Assembly: GCF_009734425.1 (NCBI RefSeq)
Contig: NZ_CP046455.1
Coordinates: forward strand, 1,984,001 to 2,048,000
Source of the DNA: Corynebacterium occultum
GTDB lineage: Bacteria > Actinomycetota > Actinomycetes > Mycobacteriales > Mycobacteriaceae
Direction: 5' to 3'
DNA: 64,000 bases
In this document: one piece after another, positions 37,736 through 45,948 of the stretch
Layout: each line of letters starts with the position of its first letter
Numbering within the stretch: position 1 is the first letter of the stretch
Made by a program: the position numbers and the translations under genes
The notes under the pieces: generated by a model
The model's database searches: none
What the model was told of the DNA's origin: nothing
Seen by the model: the letters and a program-made list of their open reading frames with translations, nothing else

Positions 37736-39778
37736 TTATTGTCCCGCCTGAAGGATCAACTGCCCCTCCATGGGCGATGAAGTAGGGATATTGTCGCGGT
37801 CCAGCAGCCAGGATGCGATGTTGTGGAAGAGCGGGGCCGCTGTTCCGGTGCGCTCCGGGTCATCCATCATGATGGCCACCACGAAACGGGGATCATCCGC
37901 TGGGGCGATGCCGGCGAAGGTGATCCAGTAGTCGCTCATCGAGTATGCCCCGGTCTCCGGATCCACCTGCTGGGCGGTACCGGTCTTGCCGGCGATCTGA
38001 TACCCCTCGACCGCGGCTTCCTGGCCGGTGCCGGACTGTACTCCGGCGGGATCAGACTGGACCACCGAGCGGAACATGTCCACGGTGGTCTTCGCGATCT
38101 CCGGGCTGACCACCTGGACCCGCTCCGGCTCGTTCTGCTCCAGGACCTCTCCCTCGGGAGTGGTGACCTGGTCGATGATGCGCGGTTCAATGCGCTCACC
38201 ACCATTGGCCAGCGCCTGGTAGATGCTGGCCATCTGCAGGGTGGTCACCGACAGACCCTGCCCGATGGGCAGGTTGGCGAAGGTGCCGCCCGACCACTGT
38301 TCCAGGGAGGGCAGGAGGCCGGCGGATTCATTGGGCAGTTCAATACCGGTGGACTGCCCCATGCCGAACTTCTCCAGGTACTCGGCGAACTTTTCTTCCC
38401 CGAGACGATCCGCCAGCATCAGCGTGCCCACGTTGGAGGACTTACCGAAGACACCAGTGGTGGTGTAGGGAACCACCCCATGATCCCAGGCGTCCTTGAC
38501 GTCCACGCCGGCCATGTGGATGCTGCCCGGCACCTGCAGCACCTCATCCGGGGTGGTCAACCCCTCCTCCAGGGCGGCGGCTGCGGTGATGATCTTAGCC
38601 ACCGAACCAGGTTCGAAGGGGTGGGAGATCGAGGGGTTACCGAATTCCTTGCCCTCCTCCAGCTGCTTCTCCAGGTTGCCGTTGGGGTCGATGGTGTCGG
38701 TGTTGGCCATGGCCAGCACCTCACCGGTGGCGACATCGAGCACCACCGCGGAAGCGGACTGCGCCAACACCTCCGCCTTGGTCTGCTCCAGCTGCTGCTG
38801 AACATAGGTCTGTAGATCCAGATCCAGGGTCAAGGTGACGTCATTGCCGTCCATGGCGGGCACCTGATCACGCAGGCTGCCCGGGATTACCTGACCGGTC
38901 GCGGAGACATCCTCCGTGGAACGGCCGTTGACCCCGGAGAGCAGCGGATCCCCGGAGGCCTCGAAACCGAACTGGCCCTGACCGTCCATCGAGACCTTGC
39001 CGATGATGTTCTGGGCGATCGCACCATTGGGGTACTGACGGATGTCCTGGTGGTCGGCGGCCACCCCGTGGAACTCCCGGGCGATATCAGCGGCCACATC
39101 CGGATCCACATTGCGCACCAGCACCTCATAGTGGGTGTCGGCGTGCAGCTTCTCCAGGATCTCCTTCTCATCGACCTTGCTGGACTCCGCACCGGAGTCT
39201 TTGATCATCCGCGGAATCTCAGTGGACATCCGCTCCATCACGCCCTCGACCTTTTCATCGAGTTCCGCGTCGAGTGCCTCCGAACTCAGTCCGGTGGAGG
39301 TGCCCTCAACATCCATCGCGAGTTTCTGTTGCTGGCGCAGTTCGCTGCGCAGCAGGATCGGTGAGACGGTCAGGGAGCGTGCCTGCATGGTGAACGCCAG
39401 CTGATTGCCCTCATGGTCGGTGATCTCGCCACGGCGGGCGGGGTCATTGTAGACCCGGGTACGCTGCTGCTCGGCCAGCACGGACAGTTCCGGGCCCCAG
39501 ACGATCTGCACCCAGGCCAGCCGAACGACCAGGGCACAGACGATCAGGACGACCACGAGGGTGGCCAAGCGCAGTCGCTGGCTCATCTTCGCCTTCTGCA
39601 CCTGGGTGGGAGCGGGTCGGAAACTTACCCCGGGTTGCGGCCCCGGGTTCTTCTTGCCAAGCGATTCCACCCGGTTCTGACGTCGGCTGTCCGTTCGGGG
39701 ACGGCCTGGATACGCCGAACCGCGGGACGAGGATTCACCTCGTCCCGCGTGTTGACCGCCACCATTGGGAGGTGTCAC
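37736..39778 (-). CDS. ftsI: Septal transpeptidase FtsI (PBP3, class B PBP)
   Basis: Cross-links septal peptidoglycan with FtsW. A basic cytoplasmic tail of about 65 residues leads to one transmembrane helix (about 69-92), a PBP dimer domain, then the transpeptidase domain with the active-site serine in GSVAK near residue 390, SSN near 445 and KTGT near 597. 680 aa is longer than E. coli FtsI, mainly in the N-terminal tail and dimer domain. Its start overlaps the ftsL stop by four bases. Confidence 0.96.
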   Translation of the reverse strand: MTPPNGGGQHAGRGESSSRGSAYPGRPRTDSRRQNRVESLGKKNPGPQPGVSFRPAPTQVQKAKMSQRLRLATLVVVLIVCALVVRLAWVQIVWGPELSVLAEQQRTRVYNDPARRGEITDHEGNQLAFTMQARSLTVSPILLRSELRQQQKLAMDVEGTSTGLSSEALDAELDEKVEGVMERMSTEIPRMIKDSGAESSKVDEKEILEKLHADTHYEVLVRNVDPDVAADIAREFHGVAADHQDIRQYPNGAIAQNIIGKVSMDGQGQFGFEASGDPLLSGVNGRSTEDVSATGQVIPGSLRDQVPAMDGNDVTLTLDLDLQTYVQQQLEQTKAEVLAQSASAVVLDVATGEVLAMANTDTIDPNGNLEKQLEEGKEFGNPSISHPFEPGSVAKIITAAAALEEGLTTPDEVLQVPGSIHMAGVDVKDAWDHGVVPYTTTGVFGKSSNVGTLMLADRLGEEKFAEYLEKFGMGQSTGIELPNESAGLLPSLEQWSGGTFANLPIGQGLSVTTLQMASIYQALANGGERIEPRIIDQVTTPEGEVLEQNEPERVQVVSPEIAKTTVDMFRSVVQSDPAGVQSGTGQEAAVEGYQIAGKTGTAQQVDPETGAYSMSDYWITFAGIAPADDPRFVVAIMMDDPERTGTAAPLFHNIASWLLDRDNIPTSSPMEGQLILQAGQ

Positions 39779-40656
39779 TGAGCGGATTCACCTGCCTGTT
39801 CTGCTTGGGGGGCAACCCCTGCCGGGGCTTCTGCCTGGGGCGCAGCCGGGGCCGGGGCAGGGGCGGGGATATTGGGCTGATAGGGGGCCACTGCCGGAAG
39901 TTCCGCGGCCGGGGCCTGCGGTGCCGGTCGAGCGGACTCCCCCTCCGGGATCGCCGCCAGGTTGTCGCTGAGCTCGTCGGTTTCCTCCGGGTTACTGGAT
40001 GCCGGACTGGGCCTGACCTGTTCCCCGTTGACGTCGATGATCGGGCGGGTGCTGCCATCTGCGGAACGCTGCTCGATGATTTCACCGTTGCCGGAGACCG
40101 TGAGGATGCCCGGCTGATTGGGAATAGCCATCCCCATCTCAGCGGACTTACGGGCAATCTCGGCGGCGGCGCTGGCGTTCTCCAAATCGCGGTTGAGGGT
40201 CTCGAGCTGGTTGCCCAGCTGAGCTTCCTGGGAGACCAGCTGCTGCATCCGGAAGGTCTGCTCGGTGGAATGCGCCGAAAGTCCCATGGCGATGGCGATG
40301 CCACCGATCAACAGGACGGTGACCACCAGGATCAGACGAGCCAGTTTGGTGGTCTGCTTGGCGTTACCGGTGCGTCGGCCACGGACCGAGACGACCTGTC
40401 CGGAACCGAGCTTGCGTTGCAGCGGCTTCTTACGCACCGGGGTGTCGTAGAGATGCTGCGGTTCTTCGCGCTGGGGGCGGAGGGAACGGTTCGGGCTGCT
40501 CGTGCGATGGCTCAGATGCGCGTGACGACGCTCCCTTTCGACGCTGCCGCGATCCAGAACGGTGGTTCCGCCCCGGCTGTAGTCGCGGCTGGCACCCCCG
40601 GAACGTGGACGACGTTCAGGGGTACTGCGCTCCGTGTCTCGCGCGGTGGTACTCAT
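39775..40656 (-). CDS. ftsL: FtsL-like divisome protein with a Pro/Ala-rich C-terminus
   Basis: A 293-aa bitopic protein: a basic cytoplasmic tail (1-105), one transmembrane helix (about 106-126), then a leucine-zipper-like coiled coil ([19 protein letters not shown] and following) and the motif [14 protein letters not shown]. The helix, coiled coil and place between rsmH and ftsI identify it as FtsL. The last 80 residues are a Pro/Ala-rich tail outside the membrane, perhaps reaching the wall. It overlaps both neighbours by four bases. The sequence of FtsL is poorly conserved, so the call leans on architecture and context. Confidence 0.85.
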   Translation of the reverse strand: MSTTARDTERSTPERRPRSGGASRDYSRGGTTVLDRGSVERERRHAHLSHRTSSPNRSLRPQREEPQHLYDTPVRKKPLQRKLGSGQVVSVRGRRTGNAKQTTKLARLILVVTVLLIGGIAIAMGLSAHSTEQTFRMQQLVSQEAQLGNQLETLNRDLENASAAAEIARKSAEMGMAIPNQPGILTVSGNGEIIEQRSADGSTRPIIDVNGEQVRPSPASSNPEETDELSDNLAAIPEGESARPAPQAPAAELPAVAPYQPNIPAPAPAPAAPQAEAPAGVAPQAEQAGESAQ

Positions 40657-41675
40657 AGGTTTCCTCCAGCGTCGGCGGCGATCTTCTCAATGGCACGAAC
40701 TCGCACCGGGGCGGCCCGCGGGTTCTCTTCGATCTCGGCCTCAGTGGCCTTCTCCGCACCCCGGGTGATCACCCGGAAGCGGGGCGCCGTGCCCGGCAGA
40801 TCCATGGGGAGGCCGGGCGGGGTCTTGGAGGCGGTCAGATCCTGGAACTGCTTCTTGACGATCCGGTCCTCCAGGGACTGGTAGGACATGAATACCGCAC
40901 GCCCACCCTGGGTCAGTGCCTCCACCACAGTGGGGATGACCGCAGCCAGGGAATCCAGTTCCGCGTTCACCTCAATGCGCAGCGCCTGAAAAGTACGCTT
41001 GGCGGGGTGTCCTCCGCTACGCCGGGTGGCGGCCGGGATGGTGGCGTAGAGCAACTCCACCAGACGGGCTGAGGTGGTGAAGGGTTCCTTCTCCCGTTCG
41101 CGTAACACCGCTGAAGCGATCTTGCCTGAGAAACGCTCATCGCCGTAAGCCTTGAGAATATGTGCCAGTTCCCCATGGGAGTAGGTGTTGAGCACATCTG
41201 CGGCGGTAATGCCGTGCGTGGGATCCATGCGCATGTCCAGCGGGGCATCAGCGCGATAGGCGAAACCACGGTTCAGCTGATCCAGCTGCATCGAGGAGAC
41301 CCCCAGATCGAAGAGGGCACCGGCGATGCCGACCTCGTTGTAGAGGTCGAAGACCTCACCCCGGGAGCTGGCGATGGCGTCGGCAAAACCGTCGAAACGG
41401 GTCTGTACCCAAGCGAAGCGTTCACCGAAGGGTGCCAGTCTGTCCCGGGCATCAGCCAAGGCCTGTGGGTCGCGGTCAACCCCGATCACCCGGGCTTCGG
41501 GGAAGGTTCGGAGAAAATGCTCGGTATGTCCGCCGGCACCGAGGGTGCCGTCCAGGATCACCGCCTTTTCGCCGAGCTCCCGCACCTTGGGTGCAATCAA
41601 ATCGGCCATCCGGTCTCTGAGAACCGGGACATGCCCGTGATTTTCCTTGAGGTCGAAACTGCGTGCCTCGGTCAT
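40653..41675 (-). CDS. rsmH: 16S rRNA m4C1402 methyltransferase
   Basis: An SAM-dependent N4-methyltransferase acting on C1402 in the 16S rRNA P site. The SAM loop is [20 protein letters not shown] near residue 45, followed by [20 protein letters not shown] and the specificity insert are near 110-120. ATG 41675 is preceded by AAGGGGG at seven bases and gives 340 aa; a GTG nine bases upstream abuts that site. The first gene after mraZ, as in most dcw clusters. Confidence 0.96.
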   Translation of the reverse strand: MTEARSFDLKENHGHVPVLRDRMADLIAPKVRELGEKAVILDGTLGAGGHTEHFLRTFPEARVIGVDRDPQALADARDRLAPFGERFAWVQTRFDGFADAIASSRGEVFDLYNEVGIAGALFDLGVSSMQLDQLNRGFAYRADAPLDMRMDPTHGITAADVLNTYSHGELAHILKAYGDERFSGKIASAVLREREKEPFTTSARLVELLYATIPAATRRSGGHPAKRTFQALRIEVNAELDSLAAVIPTVVEALTQGGRAVFMSYQSLEDRIVKKQFQDLTASKTPPGLPMDLPGTAPRFRVITRGAEKATEAEIEENPRAAPVRVRAIEKIAADAGGNL

Positions 41676-41851
41676 GTGGGCCACCCCCTTCGTTACTTAC
41701 TGGCCCCGCTTGCTCTCAGCCAGTCACCTGGCAACGGGGTGCGTATAGGGCCCTGTCCGAATGCTGATCTGATGTCGGGGAAGTACACCAGAGCCTCCTT
41801 CGAACAGAGTCCTTACACGCGCTCCGCCTCCGGCCTCGTCTTATGACGGGA

Positions 41852-42286
41852 CTAGAGCAGACCACCGAGCACATCATCGGCGTCGGCAGCGGAAAATGCT
41901 GCCTCCGTCTCCTGCTGGTACGCGGCCCAGGACTCGGAGTCCCAGATCTCGAGAAAGTCCACCGAACCGATGACCACACAGTTCTTGCTCAGCCCTGCGT
42001 ACTCACGGTGCGCAGCGGAGAGGGTGATCCGGCCTTGACCATCAGGCCGCTGTTCATCCGCACTCGCCGCGAGGTTACGGATGAAGGCACGAGCCTGGGG
42101 ATTGGTCCGGGAGACGGCTGCCGCTTTTCGGGCGCGCGCCGCAAACTCCTCCCGTGGATACACCGCCAGGCTGTGATCCTGCCCTTTGGTGACCATCAGC
42201 CCTCCAGCAAGTTCCTCGCGAAACTTCGCCGGAAGAGTCAACCTCCCCTTGTCATCGAGCTTCGGAGTGTAGGTACCGAGAAACAT
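41852..42286 (-). CDS. mraZ: Transcriptional regulator MraZ
   Basis: An AbrB-fold DNA-binding protein that controls the dcw operon. It has two copies of the MraZ motif: [14 protein letters not shown] (residues 11-24) and [14 protein letters not shown] (about 82-95). 144 aa is normal. ATG 42286 has AAGGTGG upstream. Three phased GTGGGG boxes lie about 100 bp upstream, matching known MraZ sites, so autoregulation is likely. A 176-bp gap separates it from rsmH. Confidence 0.96.
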   Translation of the reverse strand: MFLGTYTPKLDDKGRLTLPAKFREELAGGLMVTKGQDHSLAVYPREEFAARARKAAAVSRTNPQARAFIRNLAASADEQRPDGQGRITLSAAHREYAGLSKNCVVIGSVDFLEIWDSESWAAYQQETEAAFSAADADDVLGGLL

Positions 42287-42380
42287 CTCGGATCCACCTT
42301 CCTCTACCCAAAAACCAGAGATTCGATTTTCTTTCTCGCCGTGGTCGAAGCGGAGGATATTCCTCCGATCTCCCAACCGC

Positions 42381-42410
42381 TGCGCCCCACAATACCCCAC
42401 TTTCCCCCAC
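42381..42410 (-). promoter_or_regulatory. MraZ operator: three 10-bp-phased GTGGGG repeats
   Basis: On the minus strand GTGGGG begins at 42410, 42400 and 42390, a 10-bp period that matches the described MraZ binding repeats (TGGG units with 5-6 bp between). A TATAAA -10 (42413-42418) stands directly upstream, so the boxes cover the transcription start. Confidence 0.8.
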
Positions 42411-42420
42411 TTTTTATAGC

Positions 42421-42842
42421 TACCCTCCCTCTATCGCAGTCCCCCTTTTCCATAGTTGCAGTTCAAGACACGGAATTAAGGTGGGGCAAAGTTTTACACA
42501 ACCCTCAATCTGTCCTTGAGATTCAACTCGCACCCCCGCCCCAGCCCCCACCAAGCCCCTCACGAGAGGGTGAAAATATTGCCGCCAGAATCAGTTCACA
42601 AATCCCTGACCTGCACCTTTATCCTCACTTCCGCCTCAGGAGAACCAAAGGTCGTTCTCAAATTCCAGAGCGCTTCACCCCCTGATTTTCCCGCAGTGGT
42701 GGAAGGTGGGGAACCGGGTTGGGACGGAGTGGGAAACGATTTCCACCCTGCCTTCCCCACCCCTTTTCGGCGACCCCTCTTGAGCACTCCCCGTTGCCGC
42801 GACATCCTAAAGCTGATAGGGGTCGACCCCGGAAGCCAGAAA
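42421..42842. other. Region upstream of mraZ without a gene
   Basis: About 420 bp with C/T-rich plus-strand composition. It contains an inverted pair GGTGGGGAA (42705-42713) and TTCCCCACC (42753-42761) enclosing two TGGGA units 10 bp apart on the plus strand. No start codon with a Shine-Dalgarno sequence and no recognisable protein is seen. Confidence 0.5.
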
Positions 42843-42872
42843 AGGTCCGGCACCCATATGGGTGCCGGACCT
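42843..42872 (-). terminator. 30-bp perfect palindrome, second terminator after the DUF3040 gene
   Basis: A 15+15 bp perfect palindrome centred on CATATG. It lies about 70 bp beyond the DUF3040 stop and behind the first hairpin (42898-42920). A TTTTC run follows on the minus strand. It probably insulates the mraZ promoter. Confidence 0.7.
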
Positions 42873-42897
42873 GTCCAAGGTGCGTCGGGACTCTGAT

Positions 42898-42920
42898 TCC
42901 GCACCTCCGAAAGGTGCGGA
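42898..42920 (-). terminator. First terminator after the DUF3040 gene
   Basis: TCCGCACCT and AGGTGCGGA form a 9-bp stem with a 5-nt loop, 18 bp beyond the stop codon at 42938. Confidence 0.7.
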
Positions 42921-42937
42921 TCATTAACTAGGAGCGC

Positions 42938-43330
42938 TTATTGTCCCTCAAAGCGGCGGCGGAAGTTCTCCTCCATCTTGCTCGCCCGCGGTGAAGCTGC
43001 GGACTTACGGGAGCGACCCCCACCCATCCCACCGAATCCGGATCCCGTGGCGGAGTCGGAGCGGAGCATCCAGACCCCAGCGCCGAACATCACCAGAAAA
43101 CCGAGGACGGAAAGGATGATGAACCAGAGGCTCTGCTGCGACAGTGCCACTCCACCAATGAGCATGACCAAACCAAGGACACCCAGGGCGATGCCGCGCA
43201 GGGTCAGTCCCCCACCGAACCCGCCCAAGTCCCCGGCTCCGGCGACGGCCGCACCGAATTTGGGATCATCCGCGAGGAGAGACTGCTCAATCTCTCGGAG
43301 CGCTCTCTGCTCCTGCTCTGACAGCGACAC
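42938..43330 (-). CDS. DUF3040 membrane protein
   Basis: A 130-aa protein. The N-terminal motif LSEQEQRALREIEQSL followed by LLADDPKF is the DUF3040 signature. Two transmembrane helices follow (about 43-62 and 67-88), then a Gly-rich basic tail ending EENFRRRFEGQ. DUF3040 genes sit near mraZ in mycobacteria (Rv2169c) as well. The function is unknown; the location is the cytoplasmic membrane. Confidence 0.9.
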   Translation of the reverse strand: MSLSEQEQRALREIEQSLLADDPKFGAAVAGAGDLGGFGGGLTLRGIALGVLGLVMLIGGVALSQQSLWFIILSVLGFLVMFGAGVWMLRSDSATGSGFGGMGGGRSRKSAASPRASKMEENFRRRFEGQ

Positions 43331-43467
43331 TGTTCCTCCAGCTTTTTCGATCCGAGCCTGCTTTATTTCTATACTTGCTCAACGTCCAGAGTATCGGGAA
43401 AGTTCCCGGTTATGCTAAAAACCCTGTGGAAGATAGATCGAAGCCACTCCGAAGATCTTCCAGTGAC

Positions 43468-43893
43468 TCAGGCGGCAGCCGGTGAGCCGCCAAAATCCAG
43501 CTCAACCTCCGCCAGGAAAGCGGTGGCGTGGGCCATGACTTCAGCAATGGCCCCGGAGTCGGGTGCCAGCTCAATCCCGGAGGCCACCCGCGAACGGAAG
43601 CGTGAGTAGCCCTCGAAGATTCCCGCCCAATGCACCCCGACCTCATCGACGAGTCGGAGCTGCCCCCAGGCATCGGTGGGCCTGCGCTTGCGTTGTGCCA
43701 CCGGGCTGTCCGCGATTCGGGCACCGGCCACCCGCAGTGCCGCCTGATAGGCATATTCCAGGGCCAGGTCAATCTCCCCGGCCTCCCAATGTTGCCGGGA
43801 CTGTTCCAGCAGCGCTCGGGCGCGGGCGAGAAAATCCGAGCGGCGACCACCCTGCCGGATGAAACGTGTGGTTGCGGAGATGACCTGTGCCAT
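43468..43893 (-). CDS. HEPN-domain protein (SAV_6107 family)
   Basis: A 141-aa helical protein. The segment SDFLARARALLEQS, then EYAYQAALRVAGARIA, has the HEPN arrangement and matches the actinobacterial SAV_6107 family as I recall it. The canonical HEPN RNase motif Rx4-6H is not evident, so it may bind nucleic acid or nucleotide without cutting. ATG 43893 is preceded by AAAGGGG at eight bases; the longer frame (43929) is less likely. A LexA-like box lies about 90 bp upstream. Confidence 0.75.
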   Translation of the reverse strand: MAQVISATTRFIRQGGRRSDFLARARALLEQSRQHWEAGEIDLALEYAYQAALRVAGARIADSPVAQRKRRPTDAWGQLRLVDEVGVHWAGIFEGYSRFRSRVASGIELAPDSGAIAEVMAHATAFLAEVELDFGGSPAAA

Positions 43894-43979
43894 GGGACCT
43901 GCCCCTTTCCGTTGAGCCCTGTCTGACACCTGAACCTATGCAGTAGTCCGAACCTCCAGGCGGCGAGGCCTGGACAATA

Positions 43980-43995
43980 TCGAACTATTGTTCCA
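43980..43995. promoter_or_regulatory. LexA-like box between the HEPN and GNAT genes
   Basis: TCGAACTATTGTTCCA differs at two positions from the corynebacterial LexA consensus TCGAA(A/C)ANNTGTTCGA and keeps the CGAAC-N4-GTTC core of actinobacterial SOS boxes. It lies next to possible -10 sequences for the HEPN gene on the minus strand. Confidence 0.5.
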
Positions 43996-44089
43996 ATCTT
44001 AAGATGAGCACTTCCCCCGACACAAGAGTCTGAGCGGGATTTTTTCCGAGTTTTCCCATCCGGACCCCGGTTCGTGGTTCTATAAGAAC

Positions 44090-44755
44090 GTGACTGTGTC
44101 AATCCGCCGCCTTGCAATCCCCGAGTTCTCGGTGAACTGTCCCGATTTCGTCGACATCTACATCGAGGCGATGGGCTATGACCCGATAATCCGGCACTCC
44201 CGCATCAATACCTGGCGTCGCGAAACCTTCCAGCCGGGGTTCACCGCCGTCTGTGCTCTCGAAGACGGTGAGATCCTCGGTGTCGCCTATGGCTTCCTGG
44301 GTTCCCCGGATCACTGGTGGCATCTGCAGCTGCGGCGTGGCATCCACCAGAAGGGTGGCCCCTCAGAATCGGAGTTTGAGCTGCTGCGCAATTATTTCGA
44401 GGTCGCCGAGATCCATGTCCGCGTCGGAAACCAGGGACGCGGGATCGGCAGGGCACTACTGGGCGAGCTGTTGCGCAATGCCCCTGCCGGGAATGCGGTG
44501 CTCTCCACCCCGGAGGTGCCACAGGAGAACAACCGGGCCTTCGGGCTCTACCGTTCCATGGGCTTCTATGATGTGCTGCGCAACTTCCACTTCACCGGTG
44601 ATCGCCGCCCCTTTGCGGTGCTGGCCGCTCGCCTCCCACTGGCCTCCCCGGCACATTCCCACGAGTCCCCGGAAACCCCCGCCCCGCCAGGTGCAACAGC
44701 AGATCAGCTGGGTAGGCATCGACTCCCTCTGAGCCACACCCACCCCGAAGCCTGA
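44090..44755 (+). CDS. GNAT-family N-acetyltransferase
   Basis: A 221-aa protein. The acetyl-CoA loop is VGNQGRGIGRALLGELL near residue 108, followed by the V/N segment PEVPQENNRAFGLYRSMGFYDV, so the GNAT fold is complete by about residue 185; the rest is a Pro-rich tail. It matches mycobacterial Rv2170 by position. The start is GTG 44090 (or GTG 44096): TATAAG stands at 44081-44086 with no Shine-Dalgarno sequence, suggesting a leaderless mRNA. The substrate is unknown. Confidence 0.85.
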   Translation: MTVSIRRLAIPEFSVNCPDFVDIYIEAMGYDPIIRHSRINTWRRETFQPGFTAVCALEDGEILGVAYGFLGSPDHWWHLQLRRGIHQKGGPSESEFELLRNYFEVAEIHVRVGNQGRGIGRALLGELLRNAPAGNAVLSTPEVPQENNRAFGLYRSMGFYDVLRNFHFTGDRRPFAVLAARLPLASPAHSHESPETPAPPGATADQLGRHRLPLSHTHPEA

Positions 44756-44847
44756 TCCCCCCTCGGTTGGCCGAGGCTCCGGACCTGTTGCCCCGGTGGG
44801 TATCGTGGAGACATTCCCATTGCCATCCATGACCCGGAGGTCCGCTG

Positions 44848-45948
44848 TTGTCTACCCCTGACCTGAGAACTCTCTCGATCGACCAGATCCCGGATGCTGC
44901 ACGGGAGATGCTGGCCGAGTATTTCCACACTCGCCAGCCTGAGATCGACCGCATCGGCGATCCGGTTGAGTCAGCGGTCTCCCATCTGCGCAATTTCGTG
45001 CTCGGCGGCGGTAAGCGGGTCCGCCCGCTCTTCGCCTGGGCGGGTTTCATCGGTGCCGGCGGCTTGAAGAACACCGCCGAAGATCCGGCGGCGGTGCTCC
45101 GTGCACTCAGCTCCCTGGAACTGATCCAGGCCTGCGCCCTGATCCACGATGACATCATCGATTCCTCCGATACCCGGCGCGGCAATCCCACGGTTCACCG
45201 CGCTGTCGAGAAGCTCCACCGGGACGGTGACTGGTCCGGGGATGCCTCCCATTTCGGCGAGTCGGTGGCTATCCTGGCGGGTGATCTGGCCCTGGCCTGG
45301 GCGGATGACCTGATCTATGATGCCGGGCTGAGCGCTGGGGCACTGGAACGGGTTCGGGTTCCCTGGCGGGCGATGCGCACCGAGGTCATCGGTGGGCAGC
45401 TGCTGGACATCAGTCTCGAGGCCGCTGCCACGGAGGATGTGGCGTTGGCGGAGTCGGTGAACCGTTTCAAGACCGCCGCCTACACCATCGAACGTCCCCT
45501 GCACCTGGGTGCGGCCATCGCCGGTGCCGGGGAGGACATCATCGAGGCGTTCCGCGGATATGGTCGCGATATTGGTGTGGCTTTCCAGCTCCGGGATGAT
45601 CTGCTGGGGGTGTTCGGGGACCCTGCCATCACCGGCAAGCCAGCCGGTGATGATCTGCGGGAGGGAAAGCGCACCGTGATGCTTGCGCTGGCGTTGCAGC
45701 GGGCGGATGCCACCACCCCGGAGGCTGCGGCGAAACTACGGCAGGGCATTGGTCGGGTCTCCTCCCCCGCTGAGATCGCCGATCTGGCGAAGGTGGTTGA
45801 GGACACCGGGGTCACCGAGGAAATTGAGGAGCGCATCAGCACCCTGACTGAGTCCGGTCTGGCACACCTCGCGGCGGTGGATCTGCCGGAGGAGGTCTCC
45901 GAGACCCTGCGGACCCTGGCCATCCGTGCCACCGCCCGAAAGATGTGA
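44848..45948 (+). CDS. idsA: Polyprenyl diphosphate synthase (GGPP synthase type)
   Basis: Chain elongation of isoprenoid diphosphates. The first aspartate-rich motif is LIHDDIIDSSDTRRG near residue 100, and the second is QLRDDLLGVFGD near 250 (DDxxG instead of DDxxD). GGGKRVRPLF near 50 binds the diphosphate. 366 aa. The start is TTG 44848 with GGAGGT six bases upstream. It corresponds to mycobacterial idsA2 by its position next to mptA; the product may feed decaprenyl phosphate and the mannosyl carrier used by MptA. Confidence 0.93.
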   Translation: MSTPDLRTLSIDQIPDAAREMLAEYFHTRQPEIDRIGDPVESAVSHLRNFVLGGGKRVRPLFAWAGFIGAGGLKNTAEDPAAVLRALSSLELIQACALIHDDIIDSSDTRRGNPTVHRAVEKLHRDGDWSGDASHFGESVAILAGDLALAWADDLIYDAGLSAGALERVRVPWRAMRTEVIGGQLLDISLEAAATEDVALAESVNRFKTAAYTIERPLHLGAAIAGAGEDIIEAFRGYGRDIGVAFQLRDDLLGVFGDPAITGKPAGDDLREGKRTVMLALALQRADATTPEAAAKLRQGIGRVSSPAEIADLAKVVEDTGVTEEIEERISTLTESGLAHLAAVDLPEEVSETLRTLAIRATARKM

